Positions 35,574 through 46,314 of a stretch of 64,000 nucleotides of DNA are shown piece by piece. The notes under the pieces were generated by a model that was given only the letters and a program-made list of their open reading frames with translations, was not told the origin of the DNA and did not search any database. The position numbers were made by a program, and so were the translations under genes. This DNA comes from a virus: IMG/VR virus record IMGVR_UViG_3300042891_001512, positions 1 through 64,000 of that record; one strand, 5' to 3'. Positions within the stretch are counted from its first letter, which is position 1. The number at the start of each line of letters is the position of its first letter.

Positions 35574-35629
35574 ATATTTACGTTTTGTTTATTACTATTG
35601 ATACTAGTTAATAATTTTGGAGAATAATT

Positions 35630-36397
35630 GTGGCCCTATTTCTCATTGATCAAGCCAAAGTAAATGCGTACAGTGCGTCTATAAAATTTGGTAGAACAAT
35701 AAAAATATCTTCATTAAAAAATGAAAACTTTAAAGTCTATACAGATGCAGCTACTCCGGCACAGGTCACCGCTCCATTTGAAATTATTAATACAATAAAA
35801 GATTATAATCAGATTTCTAGAATTATAAGTCTTTATTGGAAAGCTAATTTAATTGATGGTCAATCTTATTTTATAAGAATTGAAAACATTGTAGACTCAG
35901 CTGGGTCTATAGTGCCATATGAAACGGTAAAGTTTACATATGTTTCTTCAGCCACCCCATCAGATAAAGAATTTGTAGATCCAGGTATTATTCCTGTTCT
36001 AATTGAAGATAAATCGATAAGAACAGAAGTAGACATTAGTTATAATATTATAGCTAAAAATCCTTTATTCTATATAGAAAATATTGACCCGATTGACGGT
36101 GATTTTTATTTATCAAATGATTACAATTATGGAAGAGTAACTGTAACATTTAATGAAAAACCAGCTTCAAACTTTTTGAATAATAAATATTTTTTATGCC
36201 AAAGAAAGAAAATCCAAAAAAGTCCTTCTAGGTGGGAAAATATTACGACGAGTGTAAGTACCCATTCGTGGAAGGCAGAAGTGTATATTGATTTCCCTTC
36301 ACTTGATGCAACTCCATCGTACTTTACTCCTGATAAAGATTATTTTGAACAAGGTTATAAATATAGAATTAAAATATCTAAAGATATTGGAATTTAA
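35630..36397 (+). CDS. Tail/head-tail connector-type hypothetical protein, 255 aa
   Basis: GTG start with GGAG 7 nt upstream. A beta-rich, Asn/Ile/Lys-rich protein with no motif recognised. It is first after the capsid terminator and abuts the next gene, so it probably opens the tail or fibre operon. Confidence 0.55.
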   Translation: MALFLIDQAKVNAYSASIKFGRTIKISSLKNENFKVYTDAATPAQVTAPFEIINTIKDYNQISRIISLYWKANLIDGQSYFIRIENIVDSAGSIVPYETVKFTYVSSATPSDKEFVDPGIIPVLIEDKSIRTEVDISYNIIAKNPLFYIENIDPIDGDFYLSNDYNYGRVTVTFNEKPASNFLNNKYFLCQRKKIQKSPSRWENITTSVSTHSWKAEVYIDFPSLDATPSYFTPDKDYFEQGYKYRIKISKDIGI

Positions 36398-36398
36398 T

Positions 36399-36812
36399 AT
36401 GGCAAATTTTATATATAAAAAAGCTAAAGAATCTTTATTAAATGGTGAATTTAATTTAAGTTCAAATAATTTAAAAGTTCTTCTTGTAGACAAATCTTTA
36501 TATGCGCCAAACGAAAATTTAGATCAACATATATCAGATATACCAGCGAGCGCTATAAAAAAAAGATCAAGCAATATGACTAATGTAGTTAACTCTTTGG
36601 GTGTATTAGATGCAGACAATGTTTCTATGGCCGATTACAACGGGCAGTCTTTTGATGCAATAGTTTTGTATCAAAGTGGAACTTCAGATTCTAATTCAAA
36701 GTTAATATTTTTTATAGATAATTCAAGTGGTTTACCATTTATCGGCTCCAATAGCAACACTCCTGTTACTATAATTTGGAGTGATTCAAATACTAAAATA
36801 CTTTCTATTTAG
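36399..36812 (+). CDS. Hypothetical tail-region protein, 137 aa
   Basis: ATG 36399 overlaps the previous stop (TAATATG). It begins MANFIYKKAKESLLNGEFNL and contains KVLLVDKSLYAPNENLDQHISDIPAS, a layout seen in small phage fibre-associated proteins. Not assigned to a named family. Confidence 0.55.
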   Translation: MANFIYKKAKESLLNGEFNLSSNNLKVLLVDKSLYAPNENLDQHISDIPASAIKKRSSNMTNVVNSLGVLDADNVSMADYNGQSFDAIVLYQSGTSDSNSKLIFFIDNSSGLPFIGSNSNTPVTIIWSDSNTKILSI

Positions 36813-36820
36813 GAGTTTTT

Positions 36821-37159
36821 ATGGCAACAAATTACCCATCATCATTAGATAATTTTGTAAACCCAACAGCTAATGATACCTTAAATTCAATTACAGTACC
36901 ACATCACCAGCAACATACAGATCTAAACGATGCAGTAGAAGGAATGCAAACTGTTTTGGGAATCAACCCAGCAGGTTCTCATCTTACTGTTAAAGATAGA
37001 ATCATTGCGGCAGAAACAAATATTTCAACTCAATCAGTTCTAAATGGAATGACAGATGTTACTATAAGCTCAGCTGCGAGTGGTCAAGTATTAAGATATA
37101 ACGGCTCTCAATGGATTAATTATGCAGAGTCAAATCTTGTTGATGGAGGGAATTTTTAA
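36821..37159 (+). CDS. Short fibre-module protein, 112 aa
   Basis: Contains PHHQQHTDLNDAVEGMQTVLG, a helical fibre-attachment segment, and VTISSAASGQVLRYNGSQW, the same repeat unit found many times in the long fibres downstream. Likely a baseplate adaptor or fibre base. Confidence 0.65.
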   Translation: MATNYPSSLDNFVNPTANDTLNSITVPHHQQHTDLNDAVEGMQTVLGINPAGSHLTVKDRIIAAETNISTQSVLNGMTDVTISSAASGQVLRYNGSQWINYAESNLVDGGNF

Positions 37160-37161
37160 AA

Positions 37162-38400
37162 ATGGCTAATACGCTAAGAATTAAAAGAAGGTCTAGCGCT
37201 GGAGCAGCAGGTGCCCCAGGAAGTCTTGAGAACGCTGAATTAGCGTTTAACGAAGCCGACAATACCCTTTATTATGGAACTGGAACTGGTGGGGCTGGTG
37301 GGACTGCAACTTCTGTAATCGCTATTGCTGGTTACGGTGCGTATACTACGCTTGGAACAGATCAAACAATATCTGGTAATAAAACTTTTTCTGGAACAGT
37401 AATAGTTCCAACACCAACTGCAAACACGCATGCAGCTACTAAATTATATGTAGATCAAGCAATTGGTGTAGTTGCTACTTCATTTACTGTAGCTGCTAAT
37501 ACTGGCTCTAATTTAACAATATCTAGTGGAACTGACACATTTACAATTGTTGGTGGAACCGGGATAACCACTGCAGCTAGTGCTACAGACACCATAACTA
37601 TAACAAACCAAGGTGTTATCTCTTTGACCGGGACAGCTAATGAAGTTTCTGTTTCCGCATCGAATGGTTCGGTAACTTTAAGTCTTCCGTCAAATGTAAC
37701 TATACCAAATAATCTTACCGTAACAGGCGATTTGGTTGTTAACGGCAATACAACAACGCTCAACACAGCAACTTTAGTGGTTGAAGATAAGAATATAGTT
37801 TTATCTAACACAGCATCTCCAACAGATATAACAGCAGATGGTGCTGGTATCACTGTTCTTGGTGATACGAATAAAACATTCAACTGGGTTGACTCAACAG
37901 ATTCTTGGACATCATCAGAGCATATAGATATAGCATCAGGTAAAGTTTATAAAATTGATGGGACTTCAGTATTAAGTAATACTACTCTTGGTTCTGGTGT
38001 TGTTAACTCAAGCTTGACATCATTAGGCACAATCACTGTAGGCACTTGGAATGGCACCACAGTAGGTGTATCCTATGGTGGTACTGGAGCAACAGATGCA
38101 GCAAATGCAAGAATTAATTTAGGTTTAGTAATTGGCACAAACGTACAAGCTTACGATCCAGAGTTGGCAGCAATTGCTAGCTTAACCTCTGAAGCCGATA
38201 AAATTCCTTATTTTACTGGAGCGAATACAGCGGCTCTTGCAACTTTTACCACATTTGGAAGAAGTCTTGTTGATGACGCAGATGCATCTACAGCTAGAAC
38301 CACATTAGGTCTTGGAACAATTGCAGTGCAAAATTCGAATAACGTTTCCATCACCGGTGGTTCTATAGACAATCTAACATTTGACGGCGGAACCTTTTAA
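37162..38400 (+). CDS. Tail fibre protein, 412 aa
   Basis: The N-terminus has the LRIKRRSSAGAAGAPGSLENAELAFNEADNTLYYG pattern (here in two parts) common to phage fibre N-termini. The shaft is Thr/Ser/Gly-rich beta with NLTVTGDLVVNGNTTTLNTA units. It ends QNSNNVSITGGSIDNLTF, typical of fibres that continue into another subunit. Paralogous to the three later fibres. Confidence 0.75.
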   Translation: MANTLRIKRRSSAGAAGAPGSLENAELAFNEADNTLYYGTGTGGAGGTATSVIAIAGYGAYTTLGTDQTISGNKTFSGTVIVPTPTANTHAATKLYVDQAIGVVATSFTVAANTGSNLTISSGTDTFTIVGGTGITTAASATDTITITNQGVISLTGTANEVSVSASNGSVTLSLPSNVTIPNNLTVTGDLVVNGNTTTLNTATLVVEDKNIVLSNTASPTDITADGAGITVLGDTNKTFNWVDSTDSWTSSEHIDIASGKVYKIDGTSVLSNTTLGSGVVNSSLTSLGTITVGTWNGTTVGVSYGGTGATDAANARINLGLVIGTNVQAYDPELAAIASLTSEADKIPYFTGANTAALATFTTFGRSLVDDADASTARTTLGLGTIAVQNSNNVSITGGSIDNLTFDGGTF

Positions 38401-38415
38401 TTAGGAAAGGTTTTC

Positions 38416-41148
38416 ATGACAATACCAAATTTAGTAAAAGGGCAAATAGCCTTAGATCCAACTAATGATTTATTGTATTATGTAAATGAATCTAACACGA
38501 TAGTTTCTACATCTTTATCTTGGGTAAAAAATAATAGCAATATATCTACAGCAGAAAATGTTGTTATAAGTGGAGACTTAACCGTATCTGGTTCAACGGT
38601 AACGGTAAATGTTGAAACTCTTCTAATAGAAGATAATATTATAGTTTTAAATACTGGGACTACCGGGTCTCCTAGTCTCAATGCAGGTGTTGAAATCGAA
38701 CGTGGCACATCAACAAACGTTCAATTGCGCTGGAACGAATCAACAGACAAATGGCAGTTCACAAACGACGGAACAACATTTTATAATATAATTGGCGAAG
38801 GAAATGATATAACTGCTAACATTGCCGGAACCTTAACTGGTAACGTAGTAGGTAACGTAGCCGGCAACGCAGACACCGCAACAAAATTAGCTACCGCTAG
38901 AACCATACAGTTAACTGGTCCAGTCACTGGTTCTGCATCTTTTGATGGTTCGTCAAACATCTCTATATCAACTTCACTCACTGCTGAATCTACAACTATA
39001 GGTAATTTATCAGATGTAACTATATCTTCTGCTGCCAATGGTGATTTTTTAAGATACAATGGTTCAGCTTGGATTAACGACGCGGTAGACCTTGGCACTG
39101 ACACTACTGGAAATTTTGTTTCGGATGTAACTAGTGGCAATGGTATTACAGTTACACATACTCCTGGTGAAGGTTCTTCAGCGGCTGTTGCGGTAGACAC
39201 CTCGGTTGTCGCTACGTTGAATGATAGTCAAATTTTAACAAATAAAACTTTAGCTACTCCAAGTTTTACTGGAGTTTCTCCAAAAATAACTTTGGGTGGG
39301 GATTTATACGGTAATGTAACTTTATCTAACCTGCAAAATGGCACACTTGACGCCTACTTACTTCCAGAAAGCGTTACTTTGGGAGTCCAAACTAGCGGAG
39401 ATTATGTAAGTCATTTGTATGCTGGTGCTGGAGTACAGATACAATTTGACAACAATAGTGCTGTTGGGTCTAATGCAACACTCTCTATAGGCCAACCAGT
39501 TGGCACAGGTGCTACCCCAAATTTTGTATCAGTAACAGCACAAAATTTTTATGGAAATGTTACAGGTGATTTAGTTGGAAATCTTACAGGAAACGTTTAT
39601 AACGCAACTGACGTAAATACAACAAACTTGTCAATAAATAGTTTTGGAATTGATCCAACTGGAGCGTTAGATGGAAAAGTATTAAAATATAGTTCTTCAT
39701 TGGGAAGATTTGTCCCAGCAGATGACAACGTTGCTACAGCAGGGTCTTTGAGTGTGAATGACTTAAGCGACGTTGACACAACAGGTAAAATAAATGGTCA
39801 TTATTTAAGGTGGAACCAAACGTCGAGCAACTGGGTGCCCGATATTGTTGACATGCCATCCAACATAGCATTGGGCACTAATACAATTGGTGCTTATGTG
39901 AAATCAGTTGAAGCCGGAAGTGGAATTACATTATCAAATAACTCAGGTGCAGCAGGTGCTACTCCAACATTTTCTGTTAACACCTCGGTTGTTGCAACAT
40001 TGAATGATAATCAAACTCTAACACAAAAAACGCTTACAAGTCCAACTATTACTGGCATCTCTCCTGTGATTACTTTAGCTGGAGATTTAACTGGTTCAGC
40101 AGCTTTAACAAACCTTGGTGATGCAACGCTAACCGCCGCAATAGCAGCCAACTCTGTTGCACTAGGAACTGATACAACTGGCGACTATGTATCCTCACTT
40201 GTTGCAGGAACCGGAATTACACTTGCGAATAATTCTGGAGAAAATTCAACGCCAACGATCTCTATAGGTCAAGCAGTCAATACAAACTCTAATGTTACTT
40301 TTGATACTGTCACAACTACTGGGAGTATAACAGTTGCTGGAAATATAAATGTTTCAGGTTCGCTTGTAACGACTAATCAAACAAGTTTGTCTATTGAAGA
40401 TCCAATTATTTACTTAAATAACGGAGCCACTCCTAGTGACCCAGATCTAGGTTTTGCTGGGAACTATAATGATGGCACCTATCGACATGCAGGTTTATTC
40501 AGTGACGCATCTGACGGCCACAAGTTTAAATTCTTTAAGGGTCTCACTATTGAGCCGACTCATCCAATCAACACATCACACGCATCATATGCTGATGGTG
40601 ATGTTGTTGCTAACACTTTTGAAAGCAAAGTTGCAACTGGTTCAGCACCTTTGGTGATAGCTTCAACGACATTAGTTCCAAATCTAAATGCCCAGTTTTT
40701 AAATGGTCAAGCCGGCACATATTATGCTCCAACAGCTTCTCCAACTTTTACTGGCACTGTAACTTTACCATCCAATACTGTTACAAATTCCATGATAGCT
40801 TCAAACACTATCGACTACTCTAAACTAGCTAGCGGACCAGCAACATCTAACTTTAATATTATTTTTAATGATCAAGTTGGTGCTTACACGTTAGTCACTG
40901 GAGATTTGGCAAAAATGGTAACAATTAATAGCGCTTCAACCACGGTCGTCACAGTGCCAAACATTCTTAATACTGGAGATCAAATTACTGTTTTGTCAAA
41001 AGGAACAGGAACAGTAGAACTTAGAGGGGATACTGGAGTAATCGTAAACGCTACTCCAGGTCGCTACTTGCGAGCACAGTGGTCTTCTGCTACACTAGTA
41101 AAACTAGGAAATAATAGCTGGTTGGCTATCGGAGATTTGAAAGCATAA
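38416..41148 (+). CDS. Long tail fibre, 910 aa
   Basis: A repetitive beta shaft carrying units LGTDTTGDYVSSLVAGTGITL, DLTVSGSTVTVNVETLLIED, and VEIERGTSTNVQLRWNE (each under 21 residues). It has a C-terminal cap (YTLVTGDLAKMVTINS...RYLRAQWSSATLVKLG) shared with the 47179 fibre. Both capped fibres are followed directly by a PASTA-FPP gene, so the two products probably act together at the fibre tip. Confidence 0.75.
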   Translation: MTIPNLVKGQIALDPTNDLLYYVNESNTIVSTSLSWVKNNSNISTAENVVISGDLTVSGSTVTVNVETLLIEDNIIVLNTGTTGSPSLNAGVEIERGTSTNVQLRWNESTDKWQFTNDGTTFYNIIGEGNDITANIAGTLTGNVVGNVAGNADTATKLATARTIQLTGPVTGSASFDGSSNISISTSLTAESTTIGNLSDVTISSAANGDFLRYNGSAWINDAVDLGTDTTGNFVSDVTSGNGITVTHTPGEGSSAAVAVDTSVVATLNDSQILTNKTLATPSFTGVSPKITLGGDLYGNVTLSNLQNGTLDAYLLPESVTLGVQTSGDYVSHLYAGAGVQIQFDNNSAVGSNATLSIGQPVGTGATPNFVSVTAQNFYGNVTGDLVGNLTGNVYNATDVNTTNLSINSFGIDPTGALDGKVLKYSSSLGRFVPADDNVATAGSLSVNDLSDVDTTGKINGHYLRWNQTSSNWVPDIVDMPSNIALGTNTIGAYVKSVEAGSGITLSNNSGAAGATPTFSVNTSVVATLNDNQTLTQKTLTSPTITGISPVITLAGDLTGSAALTNLGDATLTAAIAANSVALGTDTTGDYVSSLVAGTGITLANNSGENSTPTISIGQAVNTNSNVTFDTVTTTGSITVAGNINVSGSLVTTNQTSLSIEDPIIYLNNGATPSDPDLGFAGNYNDGTYRHAGLFSDASDGHKFKFFKGLTIEPTHPINTSHASYADGDVVANTFESKVATGSAPLVIASTTLVPNLNAQFLNGQAGTYYAPTASPTFTGTVTLPSNTVTNSMIASNTIDYSKLASGPATSNFNIIFNDQVGAYTLVTGDLAKMVTINSASTTVVTVPNILNTGDQITVLSKGTGTVELRGDTGVIVNATPGRYLRAQWSSATLVKLGNNSWLAIGDLKA

Positions 41149-41151
41149 TTT

Positions 41152-41581
41152 ATGTCAAGTGGAGATAAAACAGGTTCAAGAAAAGCACCTAAACCTACTC
41201 TAGCAAGTCGGAACACCTAAAGCAAATGCTAACACAACAATAACTAGTGCAGGTTTCGTCGTTGGCAATGTGACCAGCATACCAACTAGTATTCCTGGCA
41301 ACCCACTTCTTGACACAGTTGCCACAGCTGTAACTGATGCTTCTGTTGTTCCCATCGGGACTACTATAGATTATTCTATAGTTAGCCCGTTCTTTCCACC
41401 ATATTTTCCGCCATTCTTCCCACCATTCTTTCCACCATATTTCCCACCGTTTTTTCCACCGTTTTTTCCACCCTTTTTCCCACCCTTTTTCCCACCGTTT
41501 TTCCCACCGTTTTTCCCACCTTACTTCCCACCGTTTTTCCCACCGTTCTTCCCACCTTACTTCCCACCATCGTTTAAGTAA
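41152..41581 (+). CDS. PASTA-(F/Y)FPP repeat protein, needs +1 shift, 142 aa
   Basis: ATG 41152 reads 19 codons to CGG (41209), with a stop 3 codons later. In +1 the frame yields a PASTA-like domain (PTLAS-G-TPKANANTTITSAGF; the Gly and its A+6/G+14 spacing match PASTA) and then 15 tandem (F/Y)FPP units before a final SFK. PASTA domains bind peptidoglycan or muropeptides or act as spacers. The FPP units should form a stiff polyproline-type rod and are candidate substrates for the phage prolyl hydroxylases. A paralogue with the same architecture and same shift site is at 49217. Confidence 0.8.
41209..41212 (+). other. +1 frameshift site 4 (AGT CGG A)
   Basis: Frame 0: AGT CGG AAC ACC TAA. The +1 frame AGT-(C)-GGA-ACA-CCT enters the PASTA domain at its conserved Gly. 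Confidence 0.85.
41390..41573 (+). repeat. 12-bp coding tandem repeat (FFPP units)
   Basis: About 15 units of TT(T/C)TT(T/C)CCACC(A/G/T) with TA(T/C) variants for Tyr. Unit drift is nearly all at third positions or Phe/Tyr switches, showing selection on the protein. Confidence 0.9.
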
Positions 41582-41743
41582 ATGGAAGTTTTTGATCAAA
41601 CACATATTCAACAAAATAGGTTAAGAATATGTGAACAATGTGATTTTTATATTAAATTAACTCAACAATGTAAAAAATGTGGTTGTTTTATGAAAATAAA
41701 AACTAAATTAAAAAACTCTACATGTCCACTTCAAAAGTGGTAG
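41582..41743 (+). CDS. Small zinc-ribbon protein, 53 aa
   Basis: ATG directly follows the previous stop (TAA ATG). The pattern CEQC...CKKCGCFMK...CPLQKW is a recognisable small phage zinc-ribbon type, with the CxxC / CxxCxC / CP..KW layout. Function unknown. It lies between two fibre modules. Confidence 0.7.
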   Translation: MEVFDQTHIQQNRLRICEQCDFYIKLTQQCKKCGCFMKIKTKLKNSTCPLQKW

Positions 41744-41754
41744 TATTATATTAC

Positions 41755-41760
41755 TATAAT
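41755..41760 (+). promoter_or_regulatory. Candidate -10 box TATAAT
   Basis: A perfect -10 hexamer 30 nt before the ATG of the 1134-aa fibre gene. The -35 is not clear. An AGAGGAAAC Shine-Dalgarno follows. Confidence 0.4.
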
Positions 41761-41790
41761 TTAAGATTTTCTGTATAGAAAGAGGAAACT

Positions 41791-44700
41791 ATGGCTTTCA
41801 GTGGTTCAATTTTTGGCGTAAATAATACGCTACTTCTCAAGAGGTCAGATACAACAACCCAAGAGCCAGCTTCGCTCGTACTTGGAGAGTTGGCTATCAA
41901 CGTAGCTGATGGTAAATTATTCTACAAAAACAGTACAGCTAATGCAATAATACGGAGTTAATTTAATCTCCAATGTTGTTGGCACAGCAAACCAAGTTTC
42001 AGTAACAGCAAACGCTACTTCGGGTGTTTACACGTTATCTCTTCCTTCGACTATACAAACCACTCAGGCAAATGTTTCAACTCTATTTGTTGACGGAATT
42101 GAAATTGATACAACTGGAGCTACCACTAACCAGGTATTAAAATTTGATGGGACTAAGTTCGCACCCGATACAGACACTGGTCTAGCTGGTACAGTTTACA
42201 CTTCAACTATTGGCGATGGCACAACTACTACATTCGCAATTAATCACTCCTTGGGAACAAGAGACGTTGTAGTTGTTGCGCGCAATGCCGCAAGTCCATA
42301 TGAAGTGATTGATGTTCGTTGGGAAGCCACAACAACTGGAACAGTTACTCTTGATTTCTCAGCTGCACCGTCTGCTAGCTCGGTTAGAGTTGGCGTTTAT
42401 GCAGCAGTTGCTGGCTCCACTATTACAATTGGTTCAATTGATGATCTTGGCGACGTTACCCTCTCAAATGCAGCTAACGGAGACTTCCTCCGTTATAACG
42501 GTTCAGCTTGGATCAACGATGCAGTAAATCTTTCAACTGATACGATTGGCGATTATGTTTCTAGCTTAGTGGCTGGAACGGCAATTACCCTTTCTAATAA
42601 TAGCGGTGAAGGTTCTACTCCAACAATAGCGGTAACGGCAAATACATTTGATGCCTTCGGTGCAGCCTCGTCTGCCCAAACTGCAGCAGAAAGCTATGCC
42701 GCTAACTTGGTTGCAAACGTAGCTACTTCATTTGAAGTTGCTGGCGATTCTGGGACAAGCAAAACAATTACTTCTGGTTCAGATACACTTAGCATTTTAG
42801 GTGGCACAGGTCTTAGTTCGGTAACTTCAAACACCGATACGATTACCCTCAACCTTGACAGCACCGCAGTAACAGCAGGCTCTTATGGCAACGCAAACAC
42901 GATACCAAATTATACCGTCGATGCTCAAGGTCGTTTAACCGCTGCAGCTAATACAGCGATTAGCATTCTTGCTAGCCAAGTTTCAGATTTTTCTGCAAAT
43001 ACAAGAGCACAAATAAGTGCATCTGGCAGTGAACTAGCCTATAACTCTTCGACTGGCGTTATTAGTTTTGCAAGTGCAGGAGTTACTTCACTTACTGGAA
43101 CCGCAAATGAAGTTGAAGTTTCTTCAGCAAATGGTGCTGTAACCGTAGGACTTCCTTCAAATGTTACAATTGGCCAAGATCTTACTGTCACTGGAAACCT
43201 TACCGTTCAGGGTAATACAACAACATTAAACACAGAAACACTTGCTATTGAAGATAATAAAGTTCTTCTTAATTCAAGTGTAACTGGTTCGCCATCAGCA
43301 GATGCGGGAATTGAAGTTGAGCGTGGCGATAGCAATAATGTTGAACTTCGCTGGAATGAGACAACAGATAAGTGGCAGTTTTCCAATGATGGAACAACAT
43401 ATGTAAACATTGCAAGCAACACAGATGTAAGCACTGCTTATTCAAACGCCACATCTTACACGGACAATGCAATATCAAATGTTAGCAACACGATTGCTAA
43501 TATTGCAACATCATTTGCAGTTGCGGGTGACTCTGGCTCAAATCAAACAATTACTTCTGGTAGTGACACCTTAACTATTAGTGGTGGCACTGGCCTAAGC
43601 TCAGTAGCAAGCGCAACTGACACAATTACTTTAAACCTCGATAATACGGCTGTAACAGCTGGGAGCTATGGTTTATCTAATTCAGTGGTTACGTTCACCG
43701 TAGACGCTCAGGGACGCCTTACAGCGGCTTCTAACACATCTATCAGCATTACTGCTAGCCAGGTTGCTGACTTTACCGCAAACACAAGAGCTCAAATTAG
43801 CGTTGCTGGAGACCTTGCTTACAACTCTTCAACTGGTGTTATTAGCTTTACAAATGATGCTGGCGATATTGAATCAGTTACAGCAGGAGTTGGTCTTAGT
43901 GGCGGCGGCACATCTGGTGCTGTTACCCTGGACCTGGCTAACACCACTGTTACTGCCGGCAACTACGGCGCAGCAAACACTGTAGCAAGCTTTACTGTTG
44001 ATGCACAAGGTCGTTTGACAGCAGCAAGTAATTCAGCAATTAGCATTCTTGCAAGTCAGGTAAGCGACCTTTCTTCTAACGCGGTAACATCGCTTACTGG
44101 TACTGCAAATGAAGTTGAAGTTTCATCTTCTGCTGGCGCGGTTACGATTGGTCTTCCATCAAACGTAACAATTGGTCAAGACCTTACCGTGACTGGCAAC
44201 CTTACTGTTAATGGCAATACCACAACTCTTAACACGGAAACACTTTCTGTTGAAGATAATATTATTGTCCTTAACTCTGGGGTAACGGCATCACCATCTT
44301 TGAATGCTGGGCTTGAAGTTGAACGTGGTACGTCAACAAATGTTGAGATTCGTTGGAATGAAACATCAGATAAATGGGAATTTACTAATGATGGGACCAT
44401 TTATACGGAGCTTGGTGACACAACAACAGCTATTCTTAAGTCAGCAATCAACGCTAAAGGCGATTTAATTGTAGGAAGTGCAGATGATACTCCGGCAATA
44501 CTTTCTGTTGGAACAAATGGTCATTTCTTAAAGGCTAATTCTTTGGCAGCTACTGGCGTTGAATGGGCTTCAATCCCAACAATTAATGCAATTGATGACA
44601 TAGGTGATGTTACAATCACTTCAGTAGCAACTGGCGACTTCCTCAAATACAACGGATCCGCCTGGGTTAACGATGCCATTAATCTTGGCACAGACACTGT

Positions 44701-45196
44701 TGGCGACTATGTTGCTACAATAACTGGTGGAACAGGTGTTACGTCAACTGCTGCAACCTCGGGAGAAGGAACAACTCACTCGTTGTCAATTGGTCAAGAC
44801 GTTGCCACATCGGCTTCGGTAACCTTTGCTAGTGTAGCAGCTGGTTCGATAACACTTGATTCTGGAACTGGTGAACTTAATACTTCGACTCAACTTGTTA
44901 ATGTTAATACAATCACCACAGTCGACAGCTTTGCTAAGGGCACTTACAGGACAGCTAAATACCTAGTGCAAGTAACACAAGGCACTAAGTACACAACTTC
45001 TGAAGTGCTTTTGGCACATGATGGAACCGATTCATACATGTCAGAGTACGCTGTAATTGAACTTGGTGCATCAAGAATCCCGATGACTGTATCAACTTCA
45101 ATTTCTGCAGGGAACGTATTGTTGAGAGTGACGATTACAGACGCAGCATCAACAAATGCTACCGTCAAAGTTGCAAGAACATTGATAGCAGTGTGA
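41791..45196 (+). CDS. Very long tail fibre, needs +1 shift, 1134 aa
   Basis: ATG 41791 with AGAGGAAAC opens a fibre N-terminus (LLLKRSDTTTQEPASLVLG; ELAINVADGKLFYKNS). After 54 codons the frame meets ATA CGG AGT TAA. In +1 (GGA at 41954) it runs open to 45196. Without the shift the fibre lacks its attachment domain, since the long downstream ORF has no Shine-Dalgarno and its first listed start (TTG 42251) is internal. The shaft is built of units also present in the other fibres (LGDVTLSNAANGDFLRYNG; NLTVNGNTTTLNTETLSVED; GLEVERGTSTNVEIRWNE). The C-terminus (VNTITTVDSFAKGTYRTAKY) is a distinct cap. Confidence 0.8.
41953..41956 (+). other. +1 frameshift site 5 (ATA CGG A)
   Basis: Frame 0: ATA CGG AGT TAA. 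The +1 frame: ATA-(C)-GGA-GTT-AAT, open for 1080 codons. Confidence 0.85.
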
Positions 45197-45202
45197 TATA
45201 AT
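45194..45202 (+). promoter_or_regulatory. Extended -10 promoter (TGATATAAT)
   Basis: TGA-TATAAT overlaps the stop of the long fibre gene, 62 nt before the GTG of the next gene. Same TGN-TATAAT form as other internal promoters here. Confidence 0.5.
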
Positions 45203-45264
45203 CATATAAGTTTTATAATTTAATAATACAATTAAATTTTAAACTAGAGGGACAGTGAACTTTA

Positions 45265-46293
45265 GTGGCGAATAAAGATTTTATAGTAAAAAATAGTCTT
45301 GTTGTTGGCTCTACCGTAACTATCAACGGTATCGAGCTAGATCTGGCTGGAATCACTACCGGTCAAGTATTATCTTATGACGGAAATAAAATTTCTGCTA
45401 CAAATATAGCAGACGCGTTACCATCAGAAATATTTTCTTATTCAGAAATTATTGGAGATGGCATATCAACTTCATTTACAATAAATCATAATTTAAATAC
45501 AAGAGATATTATTGTTGTAACACGAGAATCAGACGGCACAACAAATCAGCAGGCAACACCAAATACTTTTGCCGGTTCATTAGACGTTAGATGGAATGCG
45601 ATCAGTCTAGATTCTATAATTATAGAATTTGAAACACCGCCAGCTGGTAATTCAATAAAAGTTTTATTATTTTCAGCTGGGGATAAAGTTTACTTTAGTG
45701 AAACTATTTTTGAAGGCTCTACACCAAGCGGTTTTGCGGAGTTCAGTCACAATCTTGGTTCTAGGGACATTGTCATTGTCGCAAAAAGAGCAACTTATCC
45801 ATACGATGTACTTGATGTACGCGCTCAAGCTGATACTGTAAAGAATTTTTCTTTATATTTTTCAAAACCAACCTCTGCAGTTGTCGTAACCGCCTTTCTC
45901 CCCATAGAACAATACTCATACAGTACAGTTGTAGGAGATGGTGAAACTAGAACTTTTTATATAACCCATAATTTAAATACAACAGATATTGGATTAATTT
46001 GTAGAGATGTTAGTGGGGATTACGATTTTACTAAGGTTCGATGGGATGTTATTGACGGAAATACAGTTTCTATATACTACTCATCGCCACCAGCAATTAA
46101 TTCTAGAAAAATTACTATATTTGCTGGAGTTGGTGGGAAAAGAGTAATTACATCTTTTGATGATATTTCTGTAACAGTTCCACTTACTTCTTCAAGTTTT
46201 GGCACAACAGGTGACATGGCTTGGGACGAAAACTATATTTATATCTGCATAGAAACAGATACTTGGAAAAGATCTGCTTTGACAACTTGGTAA
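45265..46293 (+). CDS. Fibre-associated protein, 342 aa
   Basis: GTG start (GAGGGACA about 14 nt upstream). Three repeats of a module such as TFYITHNLNTTDIGLICRD, SFTINHNLNTRDIIVVTRE and FAEFSHNLGSRDIVIVAKR, a 'HNL.(T/S)RDI' unit also present once in the long fibre at 42240. This is a repeated beta domain known from phage fibre or baseplate proteins. Probably part of a fibre or its tip. Confidence 0.65.
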   Translation: MANKDFIVKNSLVVGSTVTINGIELDLAGITTGQVLSYDGNKISATNIADALPSEIFSYSEIIGDGISTSFTINHNLNTRDIIVVTRESDGTTNQQATPNTFAGSLDVRWNAISLDSIIIEFETPPAGNSIKVLLFSAGDKVYFSETIFEGSTPSGFAEFSHNLGSRDIVIVAKRATYPYDVLDVRAQADTVKNFSLYFSKPTSAVVVTAFLPIEQYSYSTVVGDGETRTFYITHNLNTTDIGLICRDVSGDYDFTKVRWDVIDGNTVSIYYSSPPAINSRKITIFAGVGGKRVITSFDDISVTVPLTSSSFGTTGDMAWDENYIYICIETDTWKRSALTTW

Positions 46294-46307
46294 TAAGTTG
46301 CTATAAT
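46279..46307 (+). promoter_or_regulatory. Consensus sigma70 promoter, leaderless (TTGACA-17-TATAAT)
   Basis: Perfect -35 (46279-46284), 17-nt spacer, TGC-TATAAT (46302-46307). ATG 46315 is 7 nt after the -10, so transcription should start at or next to the start codon. It overlaps the end of the preceding gene. Confidence 0.8.
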
Positions 46308-46314
46308 TATTTCT

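Noticed and set aside
41390-41573. CRISPR-like or microsatellite appearance of the tandem repeat
   Set aside because: Units are contiguous 12-mers without spacers and encode (F/Y)FPP in frame in two paralogues, so it is protein-coding.
41195-41614. Leftward repetitive frames opposite the FPP tract (Trp/Glu/Lys or Val/Gly/Lys-Thr repeats), also at 49408-49632
   Set aside because: They are mirror readings of the 12-bp FFPP repeat. Third-position drift follows the Phe/Pro frame, and there is no ribosome-binding site.
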